A program made the position numbers and the translations under genes. Shown piece after piece: positions 28,451 to 38,590 of a stretch of DNA of 64,000 nucleotides. A model generated the notes under the pieces. The model was not told the DNA's origin. It saw only the letters and a list, made by a program, of their open reading frames with translations, and searched no databases. Within the stretch, counting starts at the first letter, position 1. The number at the start of each line of letters is the position of its first letter. Source of the stretch: Scatophagus argus (taxonomy: Eukaryota; Chordata; Actinopteri; Scatophagidae); the NCBI RefSeq assembly GCF_020382885.2, contig NC_058495.1:4209627-4273626 (forward strand), read 5' to 3'.

Positions 28451-28966
28451 ACACAGTTTTACACACTCTTTACTATAACACAGTAAAGTCCAATAAACAG
28501 CAATGTCCAAATTGTTCTGCAGGAGTACTTTAATTTGTGTTACATTTGCTAACAGTATTTAAAGCCTGGTACTTCATACTTCTGCTGGGATTCTGAATAT
28601 TCCTTCCACCACTTCTTCATTCTGTAGGTCCCAACACTTACAAAGCTGTGGCAGGTGCTCTTCTTAAACCCATGAATATTTTCTCTAAAGAAACTTCATA
28701 TGGAAGGGCAATGGAATGACCAATATGACATTTATAAAAAACAAATGAGTGCTTCTATTCAAAACTCAACTGATTGAGTCTCAGTTATGTAAACAGTAAA
28801 AAATACAAAGCATTGCCAAGTATATCAAAAGCTTCACTTGTAACAGTGCAAAGGTAGTGCAATAAATCTTATACTAACACATCCCTGGGAAAGCTCCAGC
28901 AAAATACATGGTTTGGACTCTGCAATATACAATAAGGAGGCAATCACATTACAGGATATCACCCAC

Positions 28967-28999
28967 GCACGCACGCACACACACACACACACACACACA
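28967..28999 (+). repeat. (CA)n microsatellite
   Basis: A mixed CACGCACG tract followed by a perfect CA run of about 12 units, downstream of the P2Y receptor gene. Confidence 0.9.
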
Positions 29000-29226
29000 A
29001 AACATGAACAACATCTTGGCACAATACTGACTCCTAGTTGCAATAAAATGCAACTAAAATGCAGTGTAAATGAGATGATAGCATGAGTTTCAGCTGCAAA
29101 TAGTATGTGTTCTGTAATGAGGTTGATCAGATAAAGAGAAAATCCCCTCTGACAGATAACAGGCTTAATATATGGCAGGTCATCGTCACAGTTGTACTTG
29201 TTCCCGGAGTGAACAGACTGTGAGTC

Positions 29227-30249
29227 TCAACACAAGTTAACATGAATCTCTGACGGCGAATCCGCGTCTGTCTCCGTGGGTTTGCGGTGCAGGACTGCGC
29301 CTGTCAGGCCGACGACTGACATCCGGGCCCGCTTACTCAGGTGTTGAAGCTTCATGAGGAAATCATCATTCCCAACTATATAAATTAAAGGGTTTATTGT
29401 GCTGTTTAGGCAAGCGAGGCATCTGCCAACCTGGTGCGCTATGTAGATGTTGCGGAAGCTGGGGTAGCAGATCCCATTTTGTTTCAAAATCCTGGTTGTC
29501 AGATTAAGATTTCGAAACACGTGGTAGGGGATAAAACAGACGGAGAACAGTATCACCACAATCACGACCAGTTTCAGACAACGCTGCTTCAGCAGAGGGT
29601 TGACGTTGGATTTTTTGGCAAGAACCACAACAATGTGCCCATAACAGACCAAAATGATAATCAGGGGTATGGCAAACCCTGTGACGGTCCAGATGATACT
29701 GTAAGGCGAGTAGATTTGGATCAGTTTGTTCGAAGTGGTGTCGAAACACGAGTGTGGTGACCTGGGGTCATTCTTTTCGAAGAACATATCAGGGAAGATC
29801 TGAATAATGACTAAAATCCAAACCATGGTGCTTATGGCCAGTGAGTGGCGGCTGGTGATTTTTCCCATCACTTTCATGGGGTGCACGATGCCCAGGTACC
29901 TGTAAAAGCTGATGCAGGTCAGGAATCCGATGCTGCCGTAAAGGTTGAGGTTGAAGCAGAAGCGGGTCACCTTGCAGAAAATCTGGCCGAACTTCCAGTG
30001 GCTGTTGTGCGCGTAATAGTCAACGAGGAACGGTAGGGTGAAGAGGTACAGCAGGTCTGCCACCCCCAGGTTGAGCATGAAGATGTTGATGTTCCCGATG
30101 TTGTTCCAGCTGGTGCACACACTTCTCAGTCCCCAGATGTTGGACAGCGTCCCGACGACGAACACAGTGATGAACACAGGCGGCAGAAAGTTGTGCGTAA
30201 AATTCAGGTTGATACTTGCGCACGATACGTTTGTGAAATTTCCAGACAT
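29227..30249 (-). CDS. P2Y-family purinergic (nucleotide) GPCR, P2Y1/P2Y11-like
   Basis: A single uninterrupted exon encodes 340 aa with seven hydrophobic segments, a class A G-protein-coupled receptor at the cell surface. The N-terminus has three N-glycosylation sequons (NFT, NVS, NFT). Cys92 and Cys168 can form the TM3-ECL2 disulfide, and Cys10 and Cys261 the extra P2Y disulfide. The TM3 end is FYRY (residues 115-118), replacing the usual DRY. CFDTT in ECL2, HVFR in TM6 (243-246) and QVGR in TM7 (273-276) match the H-x-x-R and K/Q-x-x-R nucleotide-binding motifs of P2Y1-like receptors. NPLIY (286-290) is intact. The start is the first ATG, in an AAAGATG context, and the reading frame has no breaks. 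The fish P2Y1 versus P2Y11 assignment cannot be settled by eye, so I give no symbol. Confidence 0.93.
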   Translation of the reverse strand: MSGNFTNVSCASINLNFTHNFLPPVFITVFVVGTLSNIWGLRSVCTSWNNIGNINIFMLNLGVADLLYLFTLPFLVDYYAHNSHWKFGQIFCKVTRFCFNLNLYGSIGFLTCISFYRYLGIVHPMKVMGKITSRHSLAISTMVWILVIIQIFPDMFFEKNDPRSPHSCFDTTSNKLIQIYSPYSIIWTVTGFAIPLIIILVCYGHIVVVLAKKSNVNPLLKQRCLKLVVIVVILFSVCFIPYHVFRNLNLTTRILKQNGICYPSFRNIYIAHQVGRCLACLNSTINPLIYIVGNDDFLMKLQHLSKRARMSVVGLTGAVLHRKPTETDADSPSEIHVNLC

Positions 30250-32697
30250 CTTTCGGTGTTTCTTCTGCTTTTATATTTTCCTTTCATTCAGTCTGAACAC
30301 ATCCCCAAAGACACAATAGAAGCAGCCAGTGGCCGGCTCGATCAAACTAGATATATCCTCCTGCCAATGCGTTAAGTGAGATGTGCTAAGCGAAGTGAAT
30401 ATGAAAGCAAGAAAACGCCCGCCCACTTCCCATGTGTAGGTTTGATACTGATCAGCCACGCGGGTATGCTTGGAAATAGAAAGAGAGAGACATTTGCAAA
30501 TAACAAATCAGAGCATTTATTTTTGCGAAGTAATTTACATCATACCTGGCATGACCGGGCTGTACAAGGTTAAGGATACAAGCAAGCTATTAAAATGGGT
30601 ATTAAAATATATAAATGTCTCCCGTGTGATTTGACACCCTCCCTCTTGTTAAACAATGATTATGCAATAACCTTTTACACTGTGGTGGATTGAAGTCAAA
30701 TATTTAAATCAGATAACCAAATGTCATTCTGATATTCACTGTATAGGCCTACTTTAAAAACCATAAATACTGTCAGTTTTATTAAACATTTATCAGTTTA
30801 GAAACATTATTATGACCTAACCAACAACAAATACTGTTCCTGACTACATTTTTATGTAAATCACATCAGATCTTTTTTGTAAATTTAAAATGCATCCAAG
30901 AATTTGCAAATGAGAACTTGGTAGCACACTGGAAAAAAGTGGACAAGCATAAGTGAATGTTATATCATCAAGTCATTTCAGTTTCATATATTACCATCTG
31001 TATCGCCAAATCAAAGGGCAGTTATCTGTAAATTTTGCACTGTCTGTGGCAGACATTCATTGAGATCTGGAATATAGCCCTACCAACACCACTGGTTTAG
31101 ACCATTACCTAGGACTGCCCACACATAAGCAGAGGATTACAGTGGTGCCAAGAAGCAACCAACACTGGTGAAAATCATAGACAGAATAAACAGTGGATTT
31201 ATGGTCTGAAAAGTGAAGCCAATAAGGAAGTGCCTAAAACCTACATTCTTTCTAATGACCAGCCGGGGCGACCCCATTGGTTTCCAAAGGACGTATGATT
31301 ATATGTAAGCTTATGAAAAATGATCATACTTCTCGGTTGATTTATTATCTCAGTAAAATTTCCAGATGAGTTTATGGTCTTAGTCACTAGATTCAAGTTT
31401 TCAATACAGCACAGTGTTCATGTGGTAAATTAGTCTCTCATTTAGAGTAAAACCTTGTGACTGACAAGTCACTGCTACTGCTTGTCCTTTGGTTCTCAGC
31501 CAGATCCAGTTAGAGTAGAAGTGCAGCATGCTCCCCAGCTATCACATCTCATCCACATATGGTCACTTTTGGCTCCAAAAACACAAGATGGATAAAGCCA
31601 TAATTCCAATTCCAGTGTCCCATTCACTTTTTATTATACAGTCTATGGTACAAACTAATTTTGCCTCAGTGAATGTTTGTATAATGACTTGTTCAACAAG
31701 CCAAGTTATGTGATCATGCTTGGAGATAAGAGGACATTAAAGCTAATGAGGGTTTCAGTTATGGGGTTCAGTTTTTGTGGTGTTGTAGGAAGCTGCCTGA
31801 CTGTTAGCGTCACTGACTTACAGTTGAAATGAAATGTTTTGATTCGACTGTGTGAAAACAATTTCCATTTAATGTAGCTATAGACTGAAGGCTACTATCA
31901 TGAAATGAAGAAAACATACAGAAAATAAAACAGGAAATTATATTTTGGGTGAAATAAGTAAACTGACATATTATGAACTTCTAAATTCTTTGTGATGAAT
32001 GTGCAAGCAGCTACCTAGCAGACACTGAGCACGTGTAACATTCAGTGGGAGATGTGTTTCCGGTGACCTGATGAATGTGCAACATTTGGGGAATAACTAC
32101 TGCAGCACTGTGCCGCCCATCAGTAAAACTGAAAGAATGAAAGACGCCAGAACAAGAGCTGCGGGGAACTGCTAAAACTGAGTGGTTTTCGGTTGACTTG
32201 TGAACCCCTAAAAATATCTATTCAGGAAACTGAGGGTTATGTAGTTGCTTGTGTCATGTTTTCCTTAGACTGTATCTGGCACGTGCACACATACTTGGCA
32301 ATCTAAGTACAAACTAAAGTTGTTTGAGTTTGCCAGATAGTTGACAGGATTCAAATGTTAAGACATGGTCATATGAAACTTGTAGAAGCATAGCAATTAT
32401 GGGGCAAAATATAAATCAGGTTACTTTCTGTTTTTAAATTATACATCTAAGTGCTGACTTTCAAATACGAACGCACATTTATAAATCTGTGTATTTGTTC
32501 ATCTGGATACACTGTTCTCAACAGCTATTATCAAACGTTAAGTTTCACATCCTGATTGTAATACTTCAATGATTTTGAAATGCTGGCTCAACTTCCTGTA
32601 CTTCCACATTGCTGTGGTTGTATTTTTGACTTTTATCCTCCAATCTCCTCACAGACAGGACCTGCCTATCTTTCTTGTAGCTGGATGCACATACTGC
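30250..32697. other. Intergenic: P2Y upstream region and ccn5 3' flank
   Basis: The left part is upstream of the P2Y start and should contain its promoter, but no TATA box stands out. The right part is downstream of the ccn5 stop (32698) and should contain the ccn5 3' UTR. A TTTATT near 31629 gives a minus-strand AATAAA that could end it, about 1.07 kb after the stop. No other gene is visible. Confidence 0.4.
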
Positions 32698-33211
32698 TCA
32701 CAGCCACGACAGGACACTCTGGGAAGCTGTATCTGGGAATTGGCGGCAGGAGGAGATGCTGCAGGAACAGGACTCGATCATCATCACCTGCTGCTGGGTG
32801 AGCCTGCCTCGGGGGCAGCGGAAAACCATCTGCACTGTCCTGGTGTGGGAAGGGCTGCAGCATCGGCCCTCCGGACAGGTCACTGAACAGAATCTGGGAC
32901 GGTAGGCTCTGGTGCTCCAGCAGCCCTGGTGTTCAAGCTGAATGGACAGAGGTGATTTGTAGGTGCTCTCACATAGTCCTGAACCCTGAAAAACACAGTG
33001 ACAAGTGAAACTGTATAAACAGTGTTGTATGCTTATTGCATGCGCAGCACTGTGTAGACATTTATATGATGTATAGCACTGAAAGTGGGACCCAGCATCT
33101 GTATTGGGTCCATTCTTATCCTGTATACAATGCTATATCAGATAAAGTGTGCCGGTAAGGGTGAAATATTTCATAATGTCAATTCTTGAATTTCCCCCGG
33201 GATCAATAAAG

Positions 33212-33274
<63 letters not shown>

Positions 33275-36200
33275 TCATGGCTGTGTTGTTGTAACCAAGC
33301 CCTGCTGCTATACGCCCTTGAGCCAAGGGTTCCTTCAGCAGCCTTAAACCCCTACTGCTAACAGCTCTAACAAGTTTCAACAACACTCACATTATAATGC
33401 TCATAATATTCCCACACAGGACTTTAGCTTTAAATTATGTTTTGTTTGCTAAGGCTCCACCCCAAAAAAATTAGCTAAGGAAACACAAGTGCTGGTGGTT
33501 GTATTAGCCTGTTGAACAAAATAAGATTATTGCTAATGTCTGGTATTAGAAAAACATGCACCACAGAATGCATTGTAATAAAACTGGAACCTCTTTGTTA
33601 TCAATGTGCGTTAATACTGCACTGACCGGCTGCAGCCTTCGAAGCCCCGGCAGCAAAGTCTGGCATGGCCTGACCTGGCACAGTCTGGTCTCAGTCTGCA
33701 GGCGACAAGCCCAGTTCCTGTTAGTGGTGCGCATGGAGACACCTGGGCCACAGCTGTGGGAGCAAGGGCTCCAGTCTGATGTCCAACTGATACAGTTGGA
33801 GATGGAGCCAAACAAAGGGCCAGACAATCCACCCTCGTAGTCCTGACGAGTCGGTTCTGCTGGAAAAAGAAATCACAGAAAAGAAAAATATTTGCTGTGT
33901 GCAACAAGATAAACGTTGTTTGATGTGGATAGCTTTGACGAGAGCCCATGAGTCAGGAAATTCAGCACATATGCGGTCTCAAATGTTGTACAGCTGCTGT
34001 AACTGCTATTTGGGTCAGTTTACCAAGCATAGTGATCACAGATGTTTGCCATGTATGTGACCTTCCTGACACTTCTTTGGTATTTAAATGTTTATTTTGT
34101 CACAACCCGAAAGTGACCTGAACCATGTGCCCAAACACCTGGTCAACTGAATTTAACAGCAGCTTACTTACTCTTTACAGGAAAAATATGAAAATCATCC
34201 AAATGCTTCAATGTTGCATTGAAATCCTAGCAGTGATGAAACTTCTTCAGAGTAGTTTAATTTGATGCCTCAACTCTTTCATGATTCTAAACAGCCTGAC
34301 TTGTCACTGCTGTTCTGATAAACTAACTAATGTTTCCAGCCATCTTTGTTTGGTGTTGTAGCTCATCAACCCCCAGTACCTGCTGGTGGATTTGGGGAAA
34401 TGCTGTTGTCCATGCCGTCACACACCCACTCTCTGCAGCAGCGCCCTGCTGGTCTCACCAGCTGAGGGTTGGGGCACTCATCAGCTGGCTTAAGTAGATC
34501 ATCGCTGCACAGAGGCACGCAGGTCACCCCTCCCCCCAGGCAGTGGCAGAGCTGGGCACAGGAAGGTTGAAAAACCTGCCCCTCCTCAAGCCTCCTGCCA
34601 TTTATTTCACAGCCCAGCTCATTCTGACCTGCACACAGCAAGGGGAGGAAGAGTCGGTGGGAAGAGAGTGGCTCACTGCATCACTGTTTGAAATTCCTTG
34701 GTAAATGATGCAACAGTTCAGTCAGGAAAAGAGTCACTGATCTGGTTTAACACATGTCCCTATAGCAGGTAACGCTGTTTTCTGTAGAACTAGCATCAGT
34801 GGTGGAAAAGTACTCAACTCTATTATTTGAATAAGAGTATAGACATTCCTTGTTAAATATTACTGTTAAGTACTCCAGTACTGAAAAAAATCAAAATCAA
34901 AAAGCATTCAAAAAATACATGTTGGTGTGTTTATCTGACAAGATTTTGGTAGGAGTAGTTTAATATGATTGGTTTTTCTCCTGTGATGAACACAGCTTAT
35001 GGTCCATTGCCATCCATTACCATCAAAGCTATGCTTCAAAGTGAAAAGTCATACACACTTGAGTCAAAAGTGTAATATTTGTCTTTCAAACATAATGGAA
35101 TAAAACCACCCGTGACTGATGGCTGTGGTAGCCTCAGGTTGTGCCTCCTGTGTATTATCACTATATTCAAGTCACAGAGCAAAGAATGAGCTTCAATGAA
35201 CAGTATTTTTCCAGATGTTAGCGCTGCTTTTATGTTTCATTGCATCCTGTCACTCACTTCTCTCTTGATCACATCTGTGGAATTGCACAGCAACACACCT
35301 ACATTGCTAGCATATTATCTTGCTGCTTTCCTTTTAAAATATGCTTCCATCGCTGCTTTTACTTTGTGTCACTGGGGGCCGACATGATTCATCTGATTGG
35401 TCTCAGTAGAGTCATCATCAGCCACAACCAGTGTATGGGATTATTGGGGAATTTATCTTGCTGGTGAAAATCTTCCAGTAGTTAGTCAAGGTGATTTCCT
35501 TTTTTTATTTTTAAATATTCTGTCCAAAGTGTATTTTGTCCATCTGGGCATGTGATCAAAACATATTCCATCCAAAATACCTTCAAAAGTTAATGTTGTA
35601 AAATGGATTTTGGAGTTTTGAAAGGATTTATGTATACCAAAAATGTCTCCTTGGTCCTGTGACTTACATGTAATAATAATACATGAGAGGAAGAAACAGG
35701 TGTTACTGCAATAATTAGCTTAGTATGTAGCGGTTGCAGTCTTAATAGCAGGGGGTTTTTTTGTTTTAGATGTATTAAAAGTAGTACTAGATGCATTTTC
35801 AGCCCTAATCCAAACAAATCTCTTTCAGGTGGTGTGTGCTGTGTTCGCACCAACACACTGTCCCGGCCCTCCAGGGAAGCTGGCGCTGTAGTCACACTGC
35901 AGGCCTCGGTGGGTGTCACAGGGCAGCCGGTCGGTGCAGACCTCACCCTCCTGCCTGGCGCACACCTGACAGCACCCACAGCCATCTAACATCAGAGGAA
36001 CACCAACAGGGCAGCGTGGCACGGTGGGCGGGCACTGACATGGCCCCGTACACAGCTGGCACAACACCTGCAGTGACACTGACAACACTCAGATACTGGT
36101 TATGTGTTCTGTAGTTCATAATCTGGTCCCTCTGGTAACAAAATTAAGTTTAAAGGGCAGAGGATTTGACTCAAAGCCAACACTCATTGCTGTGAACTGT

Positions 36201-38528
36201 TTTCTGCTTTCTACTTTCTGCTGAAGAAATGAAAACTGTTCAAAGCAAGGTGTGAAAACTACAGAGAGGTGTTGTTAAGACTGCCGGAGCTGTTTTTCTG
36301 AAAAAGATGTTTCACAGGTTTCTACCTGCAAACCTCAGCATGCAATACTGAAACTATCTGCCGGGGTAGATACTACTTCGGCCATGTAAGAAAAGTTGTT
36401 TAAAAAAACAACCCTTTAATTGCTAACATTCAAATCACGAAACATCTGAAGTATAAATATGTAATCCTTCACATGTTCCAGGGCTTCTGCTGGATACTGA
36501 AGCCAGATTTCTGTAAAAACGTCTGTACGCTCCTTGAGTTGAGTTGATACCTTTTAGTACTGTTGACACTCCTGGGGCCTCATAAATAATTAAAATAGAC
36601 TTACAGCCAATTTTGATCTTGAGTATGATTCAAGCAGAAAACCACCTTTAAGTAGTTGCTTATAAAAAGTTGCTTACTTTGTGGTGGAAATAATCGTATC
36701 TCTGAATAAAGCCTATATTTGAAGGAAAATTATTTTCCTTACAGTTAATAAAATTTATTGCCTGGACCCTAATTTTAATTTGGTCAGTGGCTATTTCTGA
36801 ATAAAGCCTTATTAGTGCTGATTTCATATCAGGGGACATCACAAGGCTGATGTCCTCAGTTCAAGCTGAGATTTATAGATCACTGGTGTCTGCTTTAGCA
36901 AAGTTTTTATGCTCAGCAAGTTATACACGCAGCAAAAGCAACCACCGGAAATGATCTTTAAGTATAAACCTTCGAACATTTTTGGAAATTCAGCCCTTCA
37001 ACCTGCTTTTCGCATAATAGGTAAAGAGCTCATCAGAATAAAGAGAACACTGAAGACACCAGTTCAGTTTGCCTCGGATAACTTTGTTGCACGGTTACCG
37101 CAGTGTAACCACATGTCTTACCTAGACTACAAAGCGGTGTTTCTAACTGAAATGAAAAAAAAGGTGAGTGTTCTGCACTCCTGTGCAGCTGTAAATATTC
37201 TACATGAACATTTTGCAATTGTAATTAAAAGGAATTTTTTTTTGCAGCAGCAGCATCAGATCACAGCTACAACAGCTAAAGCGTAAGCATAGGCTACAAT
37301 GCTGTTAAAGTGTATTCACACAGTCACTCACACTGATTAGTGATGAGAGTGGAACAAAAGTTTGCATGATACTTGCATAAATGTGGCTGCATTGTAGTTT
37401 TTTCTTTTGCAGAACCTGAAGGCTGAAAGATATGAAACCACTGACAATCAACCATCTGATTTCTTGCTGCTGTGGAGCTGCCTTTGTTTTGCAGATTAGG
37501 CAAACTTCTTTTAACCTTTTAGCGGAATGAGAGCCTTCACTTACAAATATTTTAACATCACGATAATATCCACAAATTTTTCGTTGATAAGCACTGCATG
37601 GTGACTTATTTTTTCATGCAAGACCAATCAGTTGACTTATTATTACTATTATATATATATGCATATACATATATATATATATATATATATTATCAGTTGT
37701 CATTATCAGTTATTTTTAATTTCCATAGTTCCAAACATCTGGTTCATGCCTCATGGGATCAATAAAATTTTCCTCATTTGTAAGGCTTTTTACCAACTCT
37801 GTTTCCCAACAGCCAGCTCAGTCTTAATGCATCATCCATGCCTAAAAAATCGGGTTTTTATATTAGTAAACAATTTAAATTCAGGTTCCCAGTAAAAACT
37901 AAACAATTTTGAAAAATCATAAAATAAAACTGACTAATAAACAAAACTGTTTTTCTTTATCCCTGAGACGTTACATTGAAATAATCCACCTTCCCTACTT
38001 GCAGATAAACATACTGTTTTTACATTTGGTTTTCACAGTGAGGCGTCAGCTGGCACATAAAGATTTACTCTTCTGGGATAAATAGACAACGTAAATTTCT
38101 GCATCATATACACATATATTCCAGCAAACCTCACTCGGCCTCCATTCCGTAGTCTAGACCACTTTGATCTATATTTGTGCACGCTGAAAAATCACACATT
38201 TCATTTCTGAACCCTTACTAAATAATCAAGTACAGAACATACATGATCTTGATAATGTTTGTATCTTCATGCAAGAATTTACCAATAAATAAATAGAAAT
38301 CAGCACAGAATACAGTATTTATACATTTATCAGTGTATGTGTGTGTGTGTGTGTGTGTATGCAATTGACAGAAGAACTACTTTTGAGGCTGATGATGTGA
38401 CCTGTCATTTGTCAGAGAGGATTTAAATTAATAAGTCCCATTTTGGAAGATCTCACCTGAGTGATGATACACAACAACAACAACAAAGAGCAAAAAAGAT
38501 GGGTGTCTCTTCTGTCCATCTTCATCAT
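32698..38528 (-). CDS. ccn5: CCN-family matricellular protein, CCN5-like, with CT domain
   Basis: CCN proteins are secreted, cysteine-rich matricellular modulators of growth-factor and integrin signalling. Coding exons on the minus strand are 38528-38457, 36067-35851, 34628-34380, 33859-33627 and 32985-32698. All borders are AG/GT with matching phases, giving 352 aa plus stop. Exon 1 encodes a signal peptide (CSLLLLLCIITQ core) and has an in-frame TAG just upstream. Exon 2 is the IGFBP module, with the GCGCCQVC signature at 53-60. Exon 3 is the VWC module and exon 4 the TSP1 module (WSPCSHSCGPGVSMR). Exon 5 is a complete CT cystine-knot with ten cysteines (FCSVTC, RCC, SCSCSISSC). IGFBP and VWC sequences (GVPLMLDGCGCC, INGR..EGQVFQPSC) and the nearby serinc3 favour CCN5, although mammalian CCN5 has no CT. 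CCN4 is the main alternative. Confidence 0.88.
33211..33272 (+). repeat. (TATC)n microsatellite on a retroposon tail
   Basis: About fifteen TATC units directly follow TTCCCCCGGGATCAATAAAG (33190-33210). This is the 3' end of a recurrent fish retroposon whose tandem tail expanded. It lies in the intron between ccn5 exons 4 and 5. Confidence 0.85.
34798..34890 (+). repeat. Short 'TACTCAAGTAC'-family fragment in a ccn5 intron
   Basis: It contains CAGTGGTGGAAAAGTACTCA and then a TAAGTACTCCAGTACTG block. This matches the end structure of the repeat at 24890-25566 or a close relative. It lies in the intron between ccn5 exons 2 and 3. Confidence 0.4.
37650..37690 (+). repeat. (AT)n microsatellite
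   Basis: A near-perfect AT tract with two GC-containing interruptions, in the first ccn5 intron. Confidence 0.85.
38335..38360 (+). repeat. (GT)n microsatellite
   Basis: A GT run of about eleven units, in ccn5 intron 1, roughly 100 bp from the exon 1 donor. Confidence 0.85.
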
Positions 38529-38581
38529 CTCTGTCCTCTATGCTCCTTCTTTTGTTCGATCTCCCTCACTTTGTGTAGCTG

Positions 38582-38590
38582 TATTTATTA
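38582..38590 (-). promoter_or_regulatory. ccn5: Possible TATA-like element of ccn5
   Basis: On the minus strand this reads TAATAAATA, about 55-60 nt upstream of the ccn5 ATG. That would place transcription start some 30 nt before the ATG. It is an inference from position only; AT-rich sequence makes chance matches common. Confidence 0.25.

Larger units (their letters stand above)
14341..29226. other. 15 kb intergenic region between serinc3 and the P2Y gene
   Basis: I see no gene here. All ORFs are under 120 codons, lack domain motifs, and several overlap repeats. The region is the most repeat-rich in the window: both SINE copies, both 'TTTATTTATATAG' copies, the longest 'TACTCAAGTAC' copy, a retroposon remnant and several microsatellites. 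The serinc3 promoter lies at its left end and the P2Y 3' flank at its right end. Confidence 0.65.
33860..38456 (-). other. ccn5: ccn5 introns
   Basis: Introns are 36068-38456, 34629-35850, 33860-34379 and 32986-33626. They hold random short ORFs, the AT and GT microsatellites in intron 1, a short dispersed-repeat fragment at about 34798 in intron 2 and the TATC microsatellite in intron 4. The 125-codon ORF at 36909-37286 in intron 1 has no recognisable feature. Confidence 0.55.

Noticed and set aside
29434..29760. 108-codon plus-strand ORF inside the P2Y gene
   Set aside because: It is a shadow frame of the receptor CDS on the opposite strand.
36909..37286. 125-codon plus-strand ORF in ccn5 intron 1
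   Set aside because: No motif, no recognisable similarity, AT-rich codon use like flanking intron, antisense to ccn5.
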